A DNA stretch of 64,000 bases, taken from the NCBI GenBank assembly GCA_964432595.1, contig CAYSOF010000008.1, forward strand, positions 62,001 through 126,000. The letters are read 5' to 3'. Positions within the stretch are counted from its first letter, which is position 1. Each line of letters opens with the position of its first letter. Below the pieces are notes generated by a model that did no database searches, had not been told where the DNA came from, and saw only the letters and a program-made list of their open reading frames with translations. Position numbers and translations under genes: made by a program. Positions 1 to 7,622 of this stretch are shown here, piece after piece. The DNA is from DASYLJ01 sp964432595 (GTDB lineage: Bacteria; Desulfobacterota; Binatia; DP-6).

Positions 1-509
1 AGGATCGCCTGGACGGCGACGCCGCTCAGCACGATGCGCAGCGGCCCCGCGACGCGGCCGCCGCCCCACGCGGCTGCGAGCAGTGCGGAGATGGCGGCGA
101 GCCCGCCGCCGAACGCCAGCAGCGGCACCAGCGCCGTGTGCTCCGGCCAGAGCACGATGGCGACGAGCCCCCCGAGCCCGGCCCCCGCGGTGACCCCCAT
201 GAGCCCGGGATCGGCGATCGGATTGCGCACGACGGCCTGCATCAGCGCGCCGGCGATGCCGAGCGCGCCGCCGACGAGCGCCCCCGCCACCACGCGGGGC
301 AGCCGCACCGACCACAGGATCCGGTGCGAGGGATGCTCGGGGTCGATCAGCGCGGACGGCAGCTCACCGAGCGGAATCTTCGCCGCACCGACCATCGACG
401 CCAACGCCGCGGACGCCGTCAGCGCGACCGCGAGCACCCCCGTCCAGAACCCCGGACGATCGCGGAGGCGCTCGAAGACGAGCCGGACCGTGGCGACCGC
501 ACGTCTCAC
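1..509 (-). CDS. FecCD-type ABC transporter permease, 3' end cut by window edge
   Basis: This is an inner-membrane permease of the FecCD/BtuC/HmuU family, which moves heme, cobalamin or ferric siderophores from the periplasm. About 169 N-terminal residues are visible. They show a first transmembrane helix followed by the family signature RLPRVVAGALVGGALGIAG at about residues 72-90, then MQAVVRNPIADPG. The rest of the protein lies before base 1. The start is GTG at 509, which overlaps the TGA stop of the upstream binding-protein gene (GTGA), so translation is probably coupled. Receptor, binding protein and permease are consecutive on the minus strand, as expected for a TonB-dependent uptake operon. 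The substrate is not decided by this fragment; heme is favoured by the wider neighbourhood. Confidence 0.88.
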   Translation of the reverse strand, partial: MRRAVATVRLVFERLRDRPGFWTGVLAVALTASAALASMVGAAKIPLGELPSALIDPEHPSHRILWSVRLPRVVAGALVGGALGIAGALMQAVVRNPIADPGLMGVTAGAGLGGLVAIVLWPEHTALVPLLAFGGGLAAISALLAAAWGGGRVAGPLRIVLSGVAVQAI

Positions 510-1360
510 CGCGCGCTGACTCGGGGCTGGGCGAGCTCGTGGAGCTGTTTCGCGGCGTCGGGCAGCGCCAGGCCGGGATTCGTCGAGAACAGCCCCGCGG
601 GCAGCACGTGCACGCCGCGGGTCGCCGTCTTGCGCATCGGCTCCCACGCGCCGCCGCTCTCGAGCCGCTTGGTGAACGACGTGCGGATCGCCTCCGGATC
701 GCCGTGCGCGACCATCAGCACCAGCTCGGGCCGCAGCCCGGCGAGCACCTCGTCGCTCACCTGCACGAAGCCCGGATGCCGCTCCTGGCCCGACACCGAC
801 GCCGCGACGTTCTGGAACTCGAGGCTCGTCGCGAGGTCGCCGAGCCACGTGCGCGGCGACACCACGAGGAAGTTGCCCGGCGTGCCGAACAGGATCAGCA
901 CCGGCATGGGCTTGTTGAGCGCCTGCGCCGCCAGCTGGGTCTTCGCCTCGTCGACCTGCCTCGCCATCGCGTCGGCGATGTTGCAGCGGCGGCCGACCTC
1001 GAGAAGGCCCTCGAACGTCGCCGCGACGCTGTCGGAGCCGATCAGCAGGACCTCCGCCCCCGAGCGCTCGAGCTTGTCCTTCAACGGACCGTGCATCAGC
1101 TTGTCGCCGACGACGATCTGCGGGCGCGCCTCGGCCAGCGCCTCGAAGCTCGGCGAATGCGGGCTGCCGAGATCGACGGTCGGCGCGGGCGGCGGCGTGC
1201 GCATGTCGGTACGGACGCTGGCCACCACGACGACGTCGCCGCCGGCCTTGCCGAGCGCGGTGGCGACGTAGGGCAACAGGGTTGCGACCCGCACGGGCTC
1301 GGCGGCCATGGCCGTTCCCGCGAGCAGCGTGAATGCAATCGAGAGCAGTCGATGCGTCAT
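506..1360 (-). CDS. Periplasmic heme/cobalamin/siderophore-type substrate-binding protein
   Basis: This 284-residue class III periplasmic binding protein (PF01497 type) delivers ligand to the adjacent FecCD permease. It begins with a signal peptide (MTHRLLSIAFTLLAGTAMAA). The fold markers are a conserved N-terminal strand near VRVATLLPYVATAL, a segment with PSFEALAEARPQIVVG, and a C-terminal helix ending PDAAKQLHELAQP. I chose ATG 1360 because AGGAGG lies 6 bases upstream; ATG 1366 touches that ribosome binding site directly. The TonB receptor gene ends only about 10 bases upstream, and the permease start overlaps this gene's stop. HmuT is the closest guess, but BtuF- or siderophore-type binding is not excluded. 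Confidence 0.82.
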   Translation of the reverse strand: MTHRLLSIAFTLLAGTAMAAEPVRVATLLPYVATALGKAGGDVVVVASVRTDMRTPPPAPTVDLGSPHSPSFEALAEARPQIVVGDKLMHGPLKDKLERSGAEVLLIGSDSVAATFEGLLEVGRRCNIADAMARQVDEAKTQLAAQALNKPMPVLILFGTPGNFLVVSPRTWLGDLATSLEFQNVAASVSGQERHPGFVQVSDEVLAGLRPELVLMVAHGDPEAIRTSFTKRLESGGAWEPMRKTATRGVHVLPAGLFSTNPGLALPDAAKQLHELAQPRVSAR

Positions 1361-1370
1361 CCGCATCCTC

Positions 1371-3461
1371 CTAGAATTTCGCCTGCACGCCGAACAAGAA
1401 CGCCGCCGGTCCCGCGAGCCGGCCGCCGCCCGTGACGGGACCGAACTCCTGATCGAAGACGTTCTCACCCTGCGCGAAGAGCTGGAAGTGACGGCCGATG
1501 CCGATGGCCTTCGCGAACTCTCGCGGCTCGCCGTACGGCAGCAGACGAAGTGGGGTTATGATGACTTTGAAGTTCCAGAGCCAGTGGTTGCGGGCCAGGA
1601 GCTCCTCGGAGTTGGCGACGTCCGTGAACGCGTCGTCCTCGTACTCGCCCCAGATGCGGACCGCGATGCCGAGCTGCTTGTGGCGCCAGCCGACCGACGG
1701 CAGCACGCGGTTGCGCGGACGGAACGGCAGGTCGTTGCCGTCCTCGCCCGGGATGCCGTTCTTGTTTTCCGTATCGAGGTACGCGTAGCCGATGCCGATC
1801 GTCGGCTGGTGCTCGCTCTCGATCGCCAGGAACTGCAGCGGCGAGAACTCGAACGCCAGCTCCATGCCCTGCGTGGTCGCCTCGGCGAAGTTCTGGGTCT
1901 GGAAGCGCAGCTGGCCCGGCAGCCCCGGCAGCGGGTCGGGGATGCAGCCCGCCGGCCGGCCCGGCGAGGCGCAGACCGGGACCTGCGCGAACGCGATCAG
2001 GTCGTCGAACTGGTGCCGGAACAGCGTGATGAAGCCGTCGACGCCGGGCGCGCGGAACGCGGCATCGAGCTGGAAGGCCAGGTCCTTCTCCGGCTCGAGG
2101 TTCGGGTTGCCGATCAGCGCGTAGAGCCCGCCGGCGTTGATGTCGACGGCGTACAGCTGCGTCAGGTCCGGCGCGCGGAAGCCGGTGCCGACCGTGCCCG
2201 AGAGCTTCAGCCACTCCCACGGCCAATACGTGAGCGTCCCGCGCGGATTCACGTCGAGCCCGTACTCCTCGTGGGTGTCGAAGCTGCTGCCCACGAGGAA
2301 GCTGAAGCGGTCGGTGACGAACACCTCGGACTGCACGAAGGGGCTCACCTGCCACACCGATTCGTCGACGCGGGGCGTGGTGGCCGGCTGACCGGCGACG
2401 AAGATCTCCTCGGTGGTCTGATCGAGGGTCTGGACGCGTGCGCGCGAGCCCAACGTGAGCATGTTCAGGTTCCAGTAGTCGTTCGGCCCCGCGCGGTACT
2501 GCCAGCGCGACTCGCCTTCCCAGTCGACGTAGTCGGAGTGCTCCTGGAAGCCGACGAGATCGTTGTCGCGGAGGAAGCCGTAGCGGTTGACCCACGTCGT
2601 CAGCGTCGACTCGGGCGTCGTCTGCCAGCGCCACTCGCCGCCGAGGATGTAGTTGACGTTCGTGCTCTCGGGGTTCGTCTGCTGCTGCCACGACGGGAAG
2701 AACGTGAAGCCGTGATACTCGTTGATGTCGGTGTCGACGCGCAGGTTCCACTGGTCGCGTTTCTGCAGGGCGTCGCGGTTCTCGCCGCTGTACTGCGCGC
2801 TGATGTCGCCGTACTGCTCGAACAGCCGGAACTCGTCGTGCGTGCCGGAGAGGAAGTACTTCACCTTGCCGACCTGCCAGCCGTGGCTGGCGGCGTAGAA
2901 CTGGCGTTGGAAGCTGCCCCAGGCGCCGGCCGCCTCGAGCGTGGGATCGGGCGTGCCCTCGCGCGTGATGATGTTGATGACGCCCGCCATCGCGTCGCTG
3001 CCGTACAGGCTCGACGCCGGACCACGCGTGATCTCGACGCGCTGCACGTTGTTGGCCGGAATGTCTCGCAAGTCGACCACGCCGTCGATGCCGCCGCGGA
3101 AGCGCCGTCCGTCGATCAGGATGGCCACCTTGTTCGGATCGGCGCCCTGCATGCGGACCGTGCTGGCGCCGAGCCCGAACTGCTCGTTCTTGCGCACGTA
3201 GAGGCCCGGCACCTCGCCGAGCACGTTCTCGAGGTCGATCGTCGACGACTCTTCGATGTCCTGCTTGCCGATCACCTGCGTGGGGACGGTGACCTCCCAC
3301 CGGGTCGACTCGGCCTTCGTGCCGGTGACGACCACCTCGTCGAGCGGCACCGCCACCCCGAGGGGCTCGTCCTCGGCGCGGGCAACCGCGACCGCCACCA
3401 GGAACACGAGGATGGTCGGGAGAACGATCTGCAGGACGCTCGCGGCGTTCACCCGGCCCAT
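1371..3461 (-). CDS. TonB-dependent outer-membrane receptor (heme/iron type)
   Basis: This 696-residue protein imports a scarce ligand across the outer membrane using TonB energy. It has a signal peptide, then a TonB-box-like stretch DEVVVTGTK. A plug domain follows, with DLENVLGEVPGLYVR and VEITRGPASSLYGSDAMAGV, and then a beta-barrel ending in Phe (QAKF). FRAP (within GFRAPDLTQLY) and NPNL (within GNPNLEPE) are both present, as in heme/hemoglobin receptors. The His usually found between those motifs in heme receptors is not there, so the ligand stays open. The start ATG 3461 overlaps the TGA of the upstream Cys-rich gene (ATGA). A start six codons earlier would sit inside that gene. Length is normal for the family. 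Confidence 0.92.
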   Translation of the reverse strand: MGRVNAASVLQIVLPTILVFLVAVAVARAEDEPLGVAVPLDEVVVTGTKAESTRWEVTVPTQVIGKQDIEESSTIDLENVLGEVPGLYVRKNEQFGLGASTVRMQGADPNKVAILIDGRRFRGGIDGVVDLRDIPANNVQRVEITRGPASSLYGSDAMAGVINIITREGTPDPTLEAAGAWGSFQRQFYAASHGWQVGKVKYFLSGTHDEFRLFEQYGDISAQYSGENRDALQKRDQWNLRVDTDINEYHGFTFFPSWQQQTNPESTNVNYILGGEWRWQTTPESTLTTWVNRYGFLRDNDLVGFQEHSDYVDWEGESRWQYRAGPNDYWNLNMLTLGSRARVQTLDQTTEEIFVAGQPATTPRVDESVWQVSPFVQSEVFVTDRFSFLVGSSFDTHEEYGLDVNPRGTLTYWPWEWLKLSGTVGTGFRAPDLTQLYAVDINAGGLYALIGNPNLEPEKDLAFQLDAAFRAPGVDGFITLFRHQFDDLIAFAQVPVCASPGRPAGCIPDPLPGLPGQLRFQTQNFAEATTQGMELAFEFSPLQFLAIESEHQPTIGIGYAYLDTENKNGIPGEDGNDLPFRPRNRVLPSVGWRHKQLGIAVRIWGEYEDDAFTDVANSEELLARNHWLWNFKVIITPLRLLPYGEPREFAKAIGIGRHFQLFAQGENVFDQEFGPVTGGGRLAGPAAFLFGVQAKF

Positions 3462-4852
3462 CACGGCGCCGGGTGACACACGAGCAGCACCGCATCCTTG
3501 TCACGCCCGACGCCGGGGGCCTTGGCGCGCAGCACCAGCTTCGCCTTGCCCGGCTTCACCTTGCTTCCCTTCTGCTTGACCGGAACGTCGATGCGGACCG
3601 GCGCGGAGCACGACGGCGCCGCCAGCCCGGCGAGCGCGGCGTCGAGACGCTCGCGGTTCGCACGCTGCTTGGCCGACTTGTTCGGGCTCACCACCGCGGG
3701 CGCGATGCCGGTGAGCGCGTCGCACCGACCGACGCACGCCGCGACCGTGAAGCCGCACGTGCCGGGCGTCGGGTCGGCGTCGCACGCCGCGCCGTCGGTG
3801 CAGTTCTGCGGGCTCGTGACCGCCCCGGCCGTGTCGCGCTGGGGCGTCTCGAACGCCACCTCGAGGAGGCACGGCTTCTTGCCCTTGCCCGCCAGCGTGT
3901 CCGGCTGGCACGTGACCGAGCAGCCGTCGGCGCCGGCCGCGTTGCCGTCGTCGCACGCCTCGCCGCAGGACGCGTCGATCGTCCCGTCGCCGCAGCCGGT
4001 GTCGCCCACGCACTCCCCGCCGCTGCAGACGTCGTTCGACGTGCACGCGTCGCCGTCGTCGCACGTGCCGCCGATGGGCGTGCCGGTGCACACGCCGGCG
4101 GTGCAGAAGTCGTCCCCCGTGCACGCGTTCGCGTCGTCGCAGGCCGTGCCGTCGATGCACGCCGGGCCGACCGTGCCGTACTCGATCTCGAGGACGGGCA
4201 TCTTGGAGCCGGCCGACGTCTCGCCACCCTCGCCCGGCATGGCACCGCCGCCGCCATTGTCGAGCGACGTGGCCGTGGGCGACTCGGTCGTCCGCCACAG
4301 GAAGCCGATGAACGGCGTCCCGGCCGCGACCGCCGCCGCCACGCGGTCGCGGACGTCGACCGTGAAGAACACGGCGCCGGTCTGCTTCAGCGTGTTGTCG
4401 GTGATCTCGCCCGGCCCGGTCGACACCGAGAAGGCGGTCTCGTCGGTGCGCTTGTAGTCGTTCAGGAGCGCCGCGCCGTCGCCGTCGTAGGGATGCACGA
4501 GCAGGGTCGACGCCGCCTTTCCGTTGAACGCGGTGTTGGGCCCGAACGTCGAGATCACGTCGTCGACGTTGAAGATCAGCTTGGCGGCGACGATGGGCTG
4601 ACCGGCGACCTGCGCCAGCGGGAATTCCATCACCGAACGCGTCTCGGTGACGTCGGCCTGACGCGCCGCCGAGAGCGGGTTGCCGCCGAAGTCCGCGGTG
4701 CCGTCCCGAGGTGCCAGGCCCGGGAAGCCGTCGACGAGTCCGTCGGAAACGGTGCCTTCCGTGTTCTCGTCCACCACGATCGTCTCCGTGACGGCCGAGG
4801 CGGTGAGCGTGGTGGCGAGTAGCAGCGAGGCGACGGTGGCGACGATACGCAT
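3461..4852 (-). CDS. Secreted DNRLRE-like protein with Cys-rich repeats, coupled to the TonB receptor
   Basis: This 463-residue exported protein has a signal peptide (MRIVATVASLLLATTLTASA). Residues about 22-220 resemble a DNRLRE-type beta domain (paired ETRSVMEFPL and TVDVRDRVAAAVAAG elements). A Cys-rich stretch follows with CDDANACTGDDFC, CDDGDACTSNDVC and a CDDGNAAGADGCSVTC unit of the Myxococcus-type repeat class. The tail is basic (VKQKGSKVKPGKAKLVLRAK). The start ATG 4852 has GGAG upstream and fits the signal peptide. Its stop overlaps the start of the TonB receptor, so this surface protein is probably made together with the receptor. A role in capturing ligand or in surface attachment is inference; no enzymatic motif is visible. 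Confidence 0.8.
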   Translation of the reverse strand: MRIVATVASLLLATTLTASAVTETIVVDENTEGTVSDGLVDGFPGLAPRDGTADFGGNPLSAARQADVTETRSVMEFPLAQVAGQPIVAAKLIFNVDDVISTFGPNTAFNGKAASTLLVHPYDGDGAALLNDYKRTDETAFSVSTGPGEITDNTLKQTGAVFFTVDVRDRVAAAVAAGTPFIGFLWRTTESPTATSLDNGGGGAMPGEGGETSAGSKMPVLEIEYGTVGPACIDGTACDDANACTGDDFCTAGVCTGTPIGGTCDDGDACTSNDVCSGGECVGDTGCGDGTIDASCGEACDDGNAAGADGCSVTCQPDTLAGKGKKPCLLEVAFETPQRDTAGAVTSPQNCTDGAACDADPTPGTCGFTVAACVGRCDALTGIAPAVVSPNKSAKQRANRERLDAALAGLAAPSCSAPVRIDVPVKQKGSKVKPGKAKLVLRAKAPGVGRDKDAVLLVCHPAP

Positions 4853-4892
4853 GTGAGCTCCGATCGATCGAATTGGGTCATGGCGCCGGCGT

Positions 4893-4932
4893 CCCCCGAG
4901 GGCATGCCTTGGGGGGTTCCGCCCCCGGGGGA
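4893..4932. repeat. Near-palindromic GC block in the gap before the Cys-rich/TonB operon
   Basis: The 275-base gap between 4852 and 5128 has no convincing gene. It holds an imperfect inverted repeat (CCCCCGAGGGC against GCCTTGGGGGG) followed by the palindrome CCCCCGGGGG. No T-run follows on the minus strand, so it is not a clear terminator for the upstream small genes. It may be a dispersed palindromic element or an mRNA leader structure. Confidence 0.3.
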
Positions 4933-5127
4933 TCACCGGCTGTGCAGTGCTCAGGGCACGCACACTCCGCGGTAGACGGCGTCGAGATGCGCGGTGCGGT
5001 TCATGTCGAGATTCTCATGTCCGGTGAGAGTGGATTCCGTGTGCGGGCTCCGGCTGGCGCTGGGCTCTCGCGGAACTGGGAACCTCGGGCCGACGGTCGG
5101 AAGCGACGGAGTGGTGTCGTCACGCCC

Positions 5128-5289
5128 TCAGGGCGGTCCGCCACCTCCCTCCTCGTCGTCGCCCGTCGGGCCGATCGGCAGCAGCACGACGCGCTTGCAG
5201 CGCCGGCACTTCACCTCGACCCCACGCGGCGTCAGCCGCGCGAGGAGGTTGCCGCACTCGCAACGCGAATCGCGCACGGGCTCGGGCAT
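5128..5289 (-). CDS. Small Com-like zinc-finger protein
   Basis: This is a 53-residue protein with two Cys pairs, CECGN near residues 10-14 and CRRCKR near 28-33, separated by about 15 residues including a GVEV turn. The layout matches the phage Mu Com family (PF10122), a small zinc-finger translational regulator. Start ATG 5289 lies 8 bases after the stop of the heme-protein gene, so the two form one transcript. No other phage gene is nearby, so a host regulatory role is more likely than a prophage remnant. The acidic, Gly-rich tail (GDDEEGGGG) is unstructured. Function in this context is unknown. Confidence 0.6.
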   Translation of the reverse strand: MPEPVRDSRCECGNLLARLTPRGVEVKCRRCKRVVLLPIGPTGDDEEGGGGPP

Positions 5290-5297
5290 CACCGCAC

Positions 5298-5717
5298 TCA
5301 ATGCAGCACCCGCTCGTCGGCGACCGTGGCGAAACGGACGTGCGCCCCGTGCCGCGATCGCAACGCGCGGAATGCCGCCTCCTGGCGGCTGCGCTCGGCC
5401 CCGTCGGTCTGATCGAGGATCAGCAGCAGGCAGGGCGAGCCGCAGCGGCCGTAGAACCACATGGAGGGGCGCTCCGGGTGGGCCGCCTCGCCGGCCTCGT
5501 GCAGCGCGGCACCGGCCAGGGCTGGCACCTGCACGTGCAGATGCGCCTCCGGCAGGCGGACCGTCAGCCAATCGGGACCCACCTCGAACGCCGCCGTGGA
5601 GCAGAAGACTTCCACGAAGCCACTGCAGCTGCGGAGCACGGCGCGGACGCGGCCCAGGCTGGCCGCCTCCTGGAGCAACGCCGCGACGCGTTCGGTGCGG
5701 TCGGTCGATTCGAGCAT
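5298..5717 (-). CDS. HutX/ChuX-like intracellular heme-binding protein (tentative)
   Basis: This 139-residue soluble protein lacks a signal peptide. Its pattern resembles the HutX/ChuX/HuvX heme-handling family: an N-terminal helix (ERVAALLQEAASLG), strands around RAVLRSCSGFVEVF and DWLTVRLPEAHLHVQV, then MWFYGRCGSPCLLLIL. Those proteins carry or store heme in the cytoplasm after import. The start ATG 5717 gives a clean N-terminus, with GGGGGTGG just upstream; the longer reading frame would cross the Fur-like palindrome at 5740-5762. Its position beside a Fur-type site and inside a heme region supports the call, but sequence similarity alone is weak. Confidence 0.5.
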   Translation of the reverse strand: MLESTDRTERVAALLQEAASLGRVRAVLRSCSGFVEVFCSTAAFEVGPDWLTVRLPEAHLHVQVPALAGAALHEAGEAAHPERPSMWFYGRCGSPCLLLILDQTDGAERSRQEAAFRALRSRHGAHVRFATVADERVLH

Positions 5718-5739
5718 TCCACCCCCGGAAATTTTCCCG

Positions 5740-5762
5740 TTGAAAGTGAAAACCATTTTCAA
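5740..5762. promoter_or_regulatory. Fur-box-like operator in a divergent promoter
   Basis: TTGAAA and TTTCAA form an exact inverted repeat with an 11-base A-rich centre (GTGAAAACCAT). This is an AT-rich island in a very GC-rich context. It lies 23 bases before the heme-protein start (5717, minus) and 73 bases before the AraC-ChaN start (5835, plus), so it could control both. It shares TTGAAAGT...TTTCAA with the site at 15188-15204. Confidence 0.62.
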
Positions 5763-5834
5763 TAAGGTGCCCCGGAGCACAAGGGGTGAAACGGGGATTC
5801 ACTTGGACTTTCTTCGCACCGCCTTCCACCACAC

Positions 5835-7622
5835 ATGACCTGGACCTTCGCCCGCGCCGCCGTCGAACGTGTCTCGCGCGCCCTCCGCCAGGGGGACGCC
5901 CCCGAGCTCATGTCCGCCTCCTCCCTCACGCTCGCGCTCGTCGCGGGCAACACCGATCGCGCCACCGCCGGGCGACGCGCCGCCGGCATGCTCGAGGCCA
6001 TCCTGCTCGATCCGAGCGGGCCGTTGCCCGATGCGGTGCGCGAGGCGATCGAGCGCACGCTCGACGCGCTCGTGACCCGCGACGACGCCGACCCGGCCGC
6101 GTTGCTCACCGCGCTCTGGCGCGAGCTCGCGGGCGTGCTGGCGCCGGCTCCGTCGCCCGCGGCGGACGTCGCCACGGCCGTGCAGACGTATCTGGCCGAT
6201 CATCTTTCGGAGGGCGTCACGCTGCGCGAGCTCGCGCGCGCGCTCGGCTACAGCCCGAGCCACGTCTCGACGATCATCCGGCGCGCCACCGGGCAGCGCT
6301 TCACGGCGCTGCGGCGCACGATCCAGCTCGAGCGCGCCGCCTGGCTGCTCTCGCGCGGCACCTCCGTGAAGGAAGCGGCGCTGGGCGCGGGCTTCGCCGA
6401 TCCCGCGTACTTCAGCCGGGTGTTCCAGCGCCGGCACGGCGTGCCGCCGAGCCGCTGGCGCGCGACACCCGTCGCGCTGCTCCTCGTGCTGCTGCTGACG
6501 GGCGCGTGCCATCGGCGAGCGCCGGTGCCCCAGCCCGCGGCGACGGGCAGTTGCGTGGCGCCGGCCACGTGGGTCGTGCCGGCGACGGGCCGCGCGCGCA
6601 CGACGCCCGACGTGCTCGCCCGCGCCGCCCGCACGACGTTCGTGCTGCTCGGCGAGATGCACGACCGTCCCGATCATCATCGCTGGCAGGCCGACGTCAT
6701 CGCCGGCCTCCTCGCACGGCGCGACGCCGTCGTCGTCGGCTTCGAGATGTTCCCGCGCCGCACGCAAGCGGCGCTCGATCGGTGGACGGCGGGCGAGCTC
6801 GACACGCCGGCGTTCCTCGCGGCGTCGGATTGGGACGCGGTGTGGGGTTTCGATCCGGCGCTCTACATGCCGCTGTTCCACCTGGCGCGGTTGAACCGCC
6901 TGCCCATGGTCGCCTTGAACGTCGATCGCGAGCTCGTCGCGCGCGTCGGCCGCGAGGGATGGGACACGGTGCCCGCGTCGGCGCGCGAGGGCGTCGGCAC
7001 GCCCGCGCCTGCGAGCGACGCGTACCGCGCCGCGCTCGACGGCGTCTTCGCCGCGCACGGTCATGCGGACGACCCCGCGGCGGCGCAACGGTTCGTCGAG
7101 GCGCAGCTCACGTGGGACCGCGCGCTCGCCGAGGCGCTCGTCTCGGCATCGCAGCGGCATCCCGGTGCGCTCGTCGTCGGCGTCATGGGCAGCGGGCATC
7201 TCGAGCGCGGCCACGGCGTGCCGCACCAGCTCGCGGCGCTCGGCGTGCGGTCGCGCGACGTGACCGTGCTGCTGCCCTGGGACGTGGAGCGTCCGTGCGC
7301 CGAACGTACCGCGGACCTGGCGAACGCGGTATTCGGCATCCCGCCGGGCGACACCGCCGCCACGCCGCCGCGTCTCGGCGTGCTGCTACGGCCGGTCGAC
7401 GGCGGCGTCGAGGTGATCGACGTGACGGCCGGCGCGCCGGGCGCCGCGGCGGGGCTGCGCAAGGGCGACGTCATCGTCGCCGCCGCCGGCACCAGCGTCG
7501 GCTCGGCCGGCGCGATGCGCGCGATCGTCGCCCGCGTCGCGCCGGGAACGCTCCTGCCCCTGCGGGTCCGGCGGCACGGCCGCACGCGCGAGCTCGTCGC
7601 CCGGTTCGGGCCCGCGTCGTGA
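5835..7622 (+). CDS. AraC-type DNA-binding / ChaN heme-binding / PDZ fusion protein
   Basis: This 595-residue open frame joins parts normally found in separate proteins. Residues about 1-110 are helical and unrecognised. Residues 111-209 form an AraC-type double helix-turn-helix (LRELARALGYSPSHVSTIIRR; GFADPAYFSRVFQRRHG). Residues 211-225 form a hydrophobic segment ending in a lipobox, LTGAC, with Cys at 225. Residues about 255-480 are a ChaN-like iron-regulated lipoprotein domain (LLGEMHDRPDHH, VVGFEMFPRR, GVMGSGHLERGHG). The last 100 residues are a PDZ domain (GAAAGLRKGDVIVAA). No ATG or GTG near the junction would start a separate lipoprotein with a full signal peptide. Topology would put the DNA-binding part in the cytoplasm and ChaN-PDZ in the periplasm. 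It may be a heme-sensing membrane regulator, or Lsp cleavage may split it. Its stop overlaps the next start (GTGA). Confidence 0.85.
   Translation: MTWTFARAAVERVSRALRQGDAPELMSASSLTLALVAGNTDRATAGRRAAGMLEAILLDPSGPLPDAVREAIERTLDALVTRDDADPAALLTALWRELAGVLAPAPSPAADVATAVQTYLADHLSEGVTLRELARALGYSPSHVSTIIRRATGQRFTALRRTIQLERAAWLLSRGTSVKEAALGAGFADPAYFSRVFQRRHGVPPSRWRATPVALLLVLLLTGACHRRAPVPQPAATGSCVAPATWVVPATGRARTTPDVLARAARTTFVLLGEMHDRPDHHRWQADVIAGLLARRDAVVVGFEMFPRRTQAALDRWTAGELDTPAFLAASDWDAVWGFDPALYMPLFHLARLNRLPMVALNVDRELVARVGREGWDTVPASAREGVGTPAPASDAYRAALDGVFAAHGHADDPAAAQRFVEAQLTWDRALAEALVSASQRHPGALVVGVMGSGHLERGHGVPHQLAALGVRSRDVTVLLPWDVERPCAERTADLANAVFGIPPGDTAATPPRLGVLLRPVDGGVEVIDVTAGAPGAAAGLRKGDVIVAAAGTSVGSAGAMRAIVARVAPGTLLPLRVRRHGRTRELVARFGPAS

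Noticed and set aside
5128..5289. Com-like gene as evidence of a Mu-like prophage
   Set aside because: No other phage structural or transposition genes are present, and the gene sits in a heme operon.
6470..6520. Splitting the AraC-ChaN fusion into two genes with a lipoprotein start at the junction
   Set aside because: No ATG, GTG or TTG lies where a full signal peptide would need one; the only GTG is inside the hydrophobic core. Kept as an alternative in the finding.
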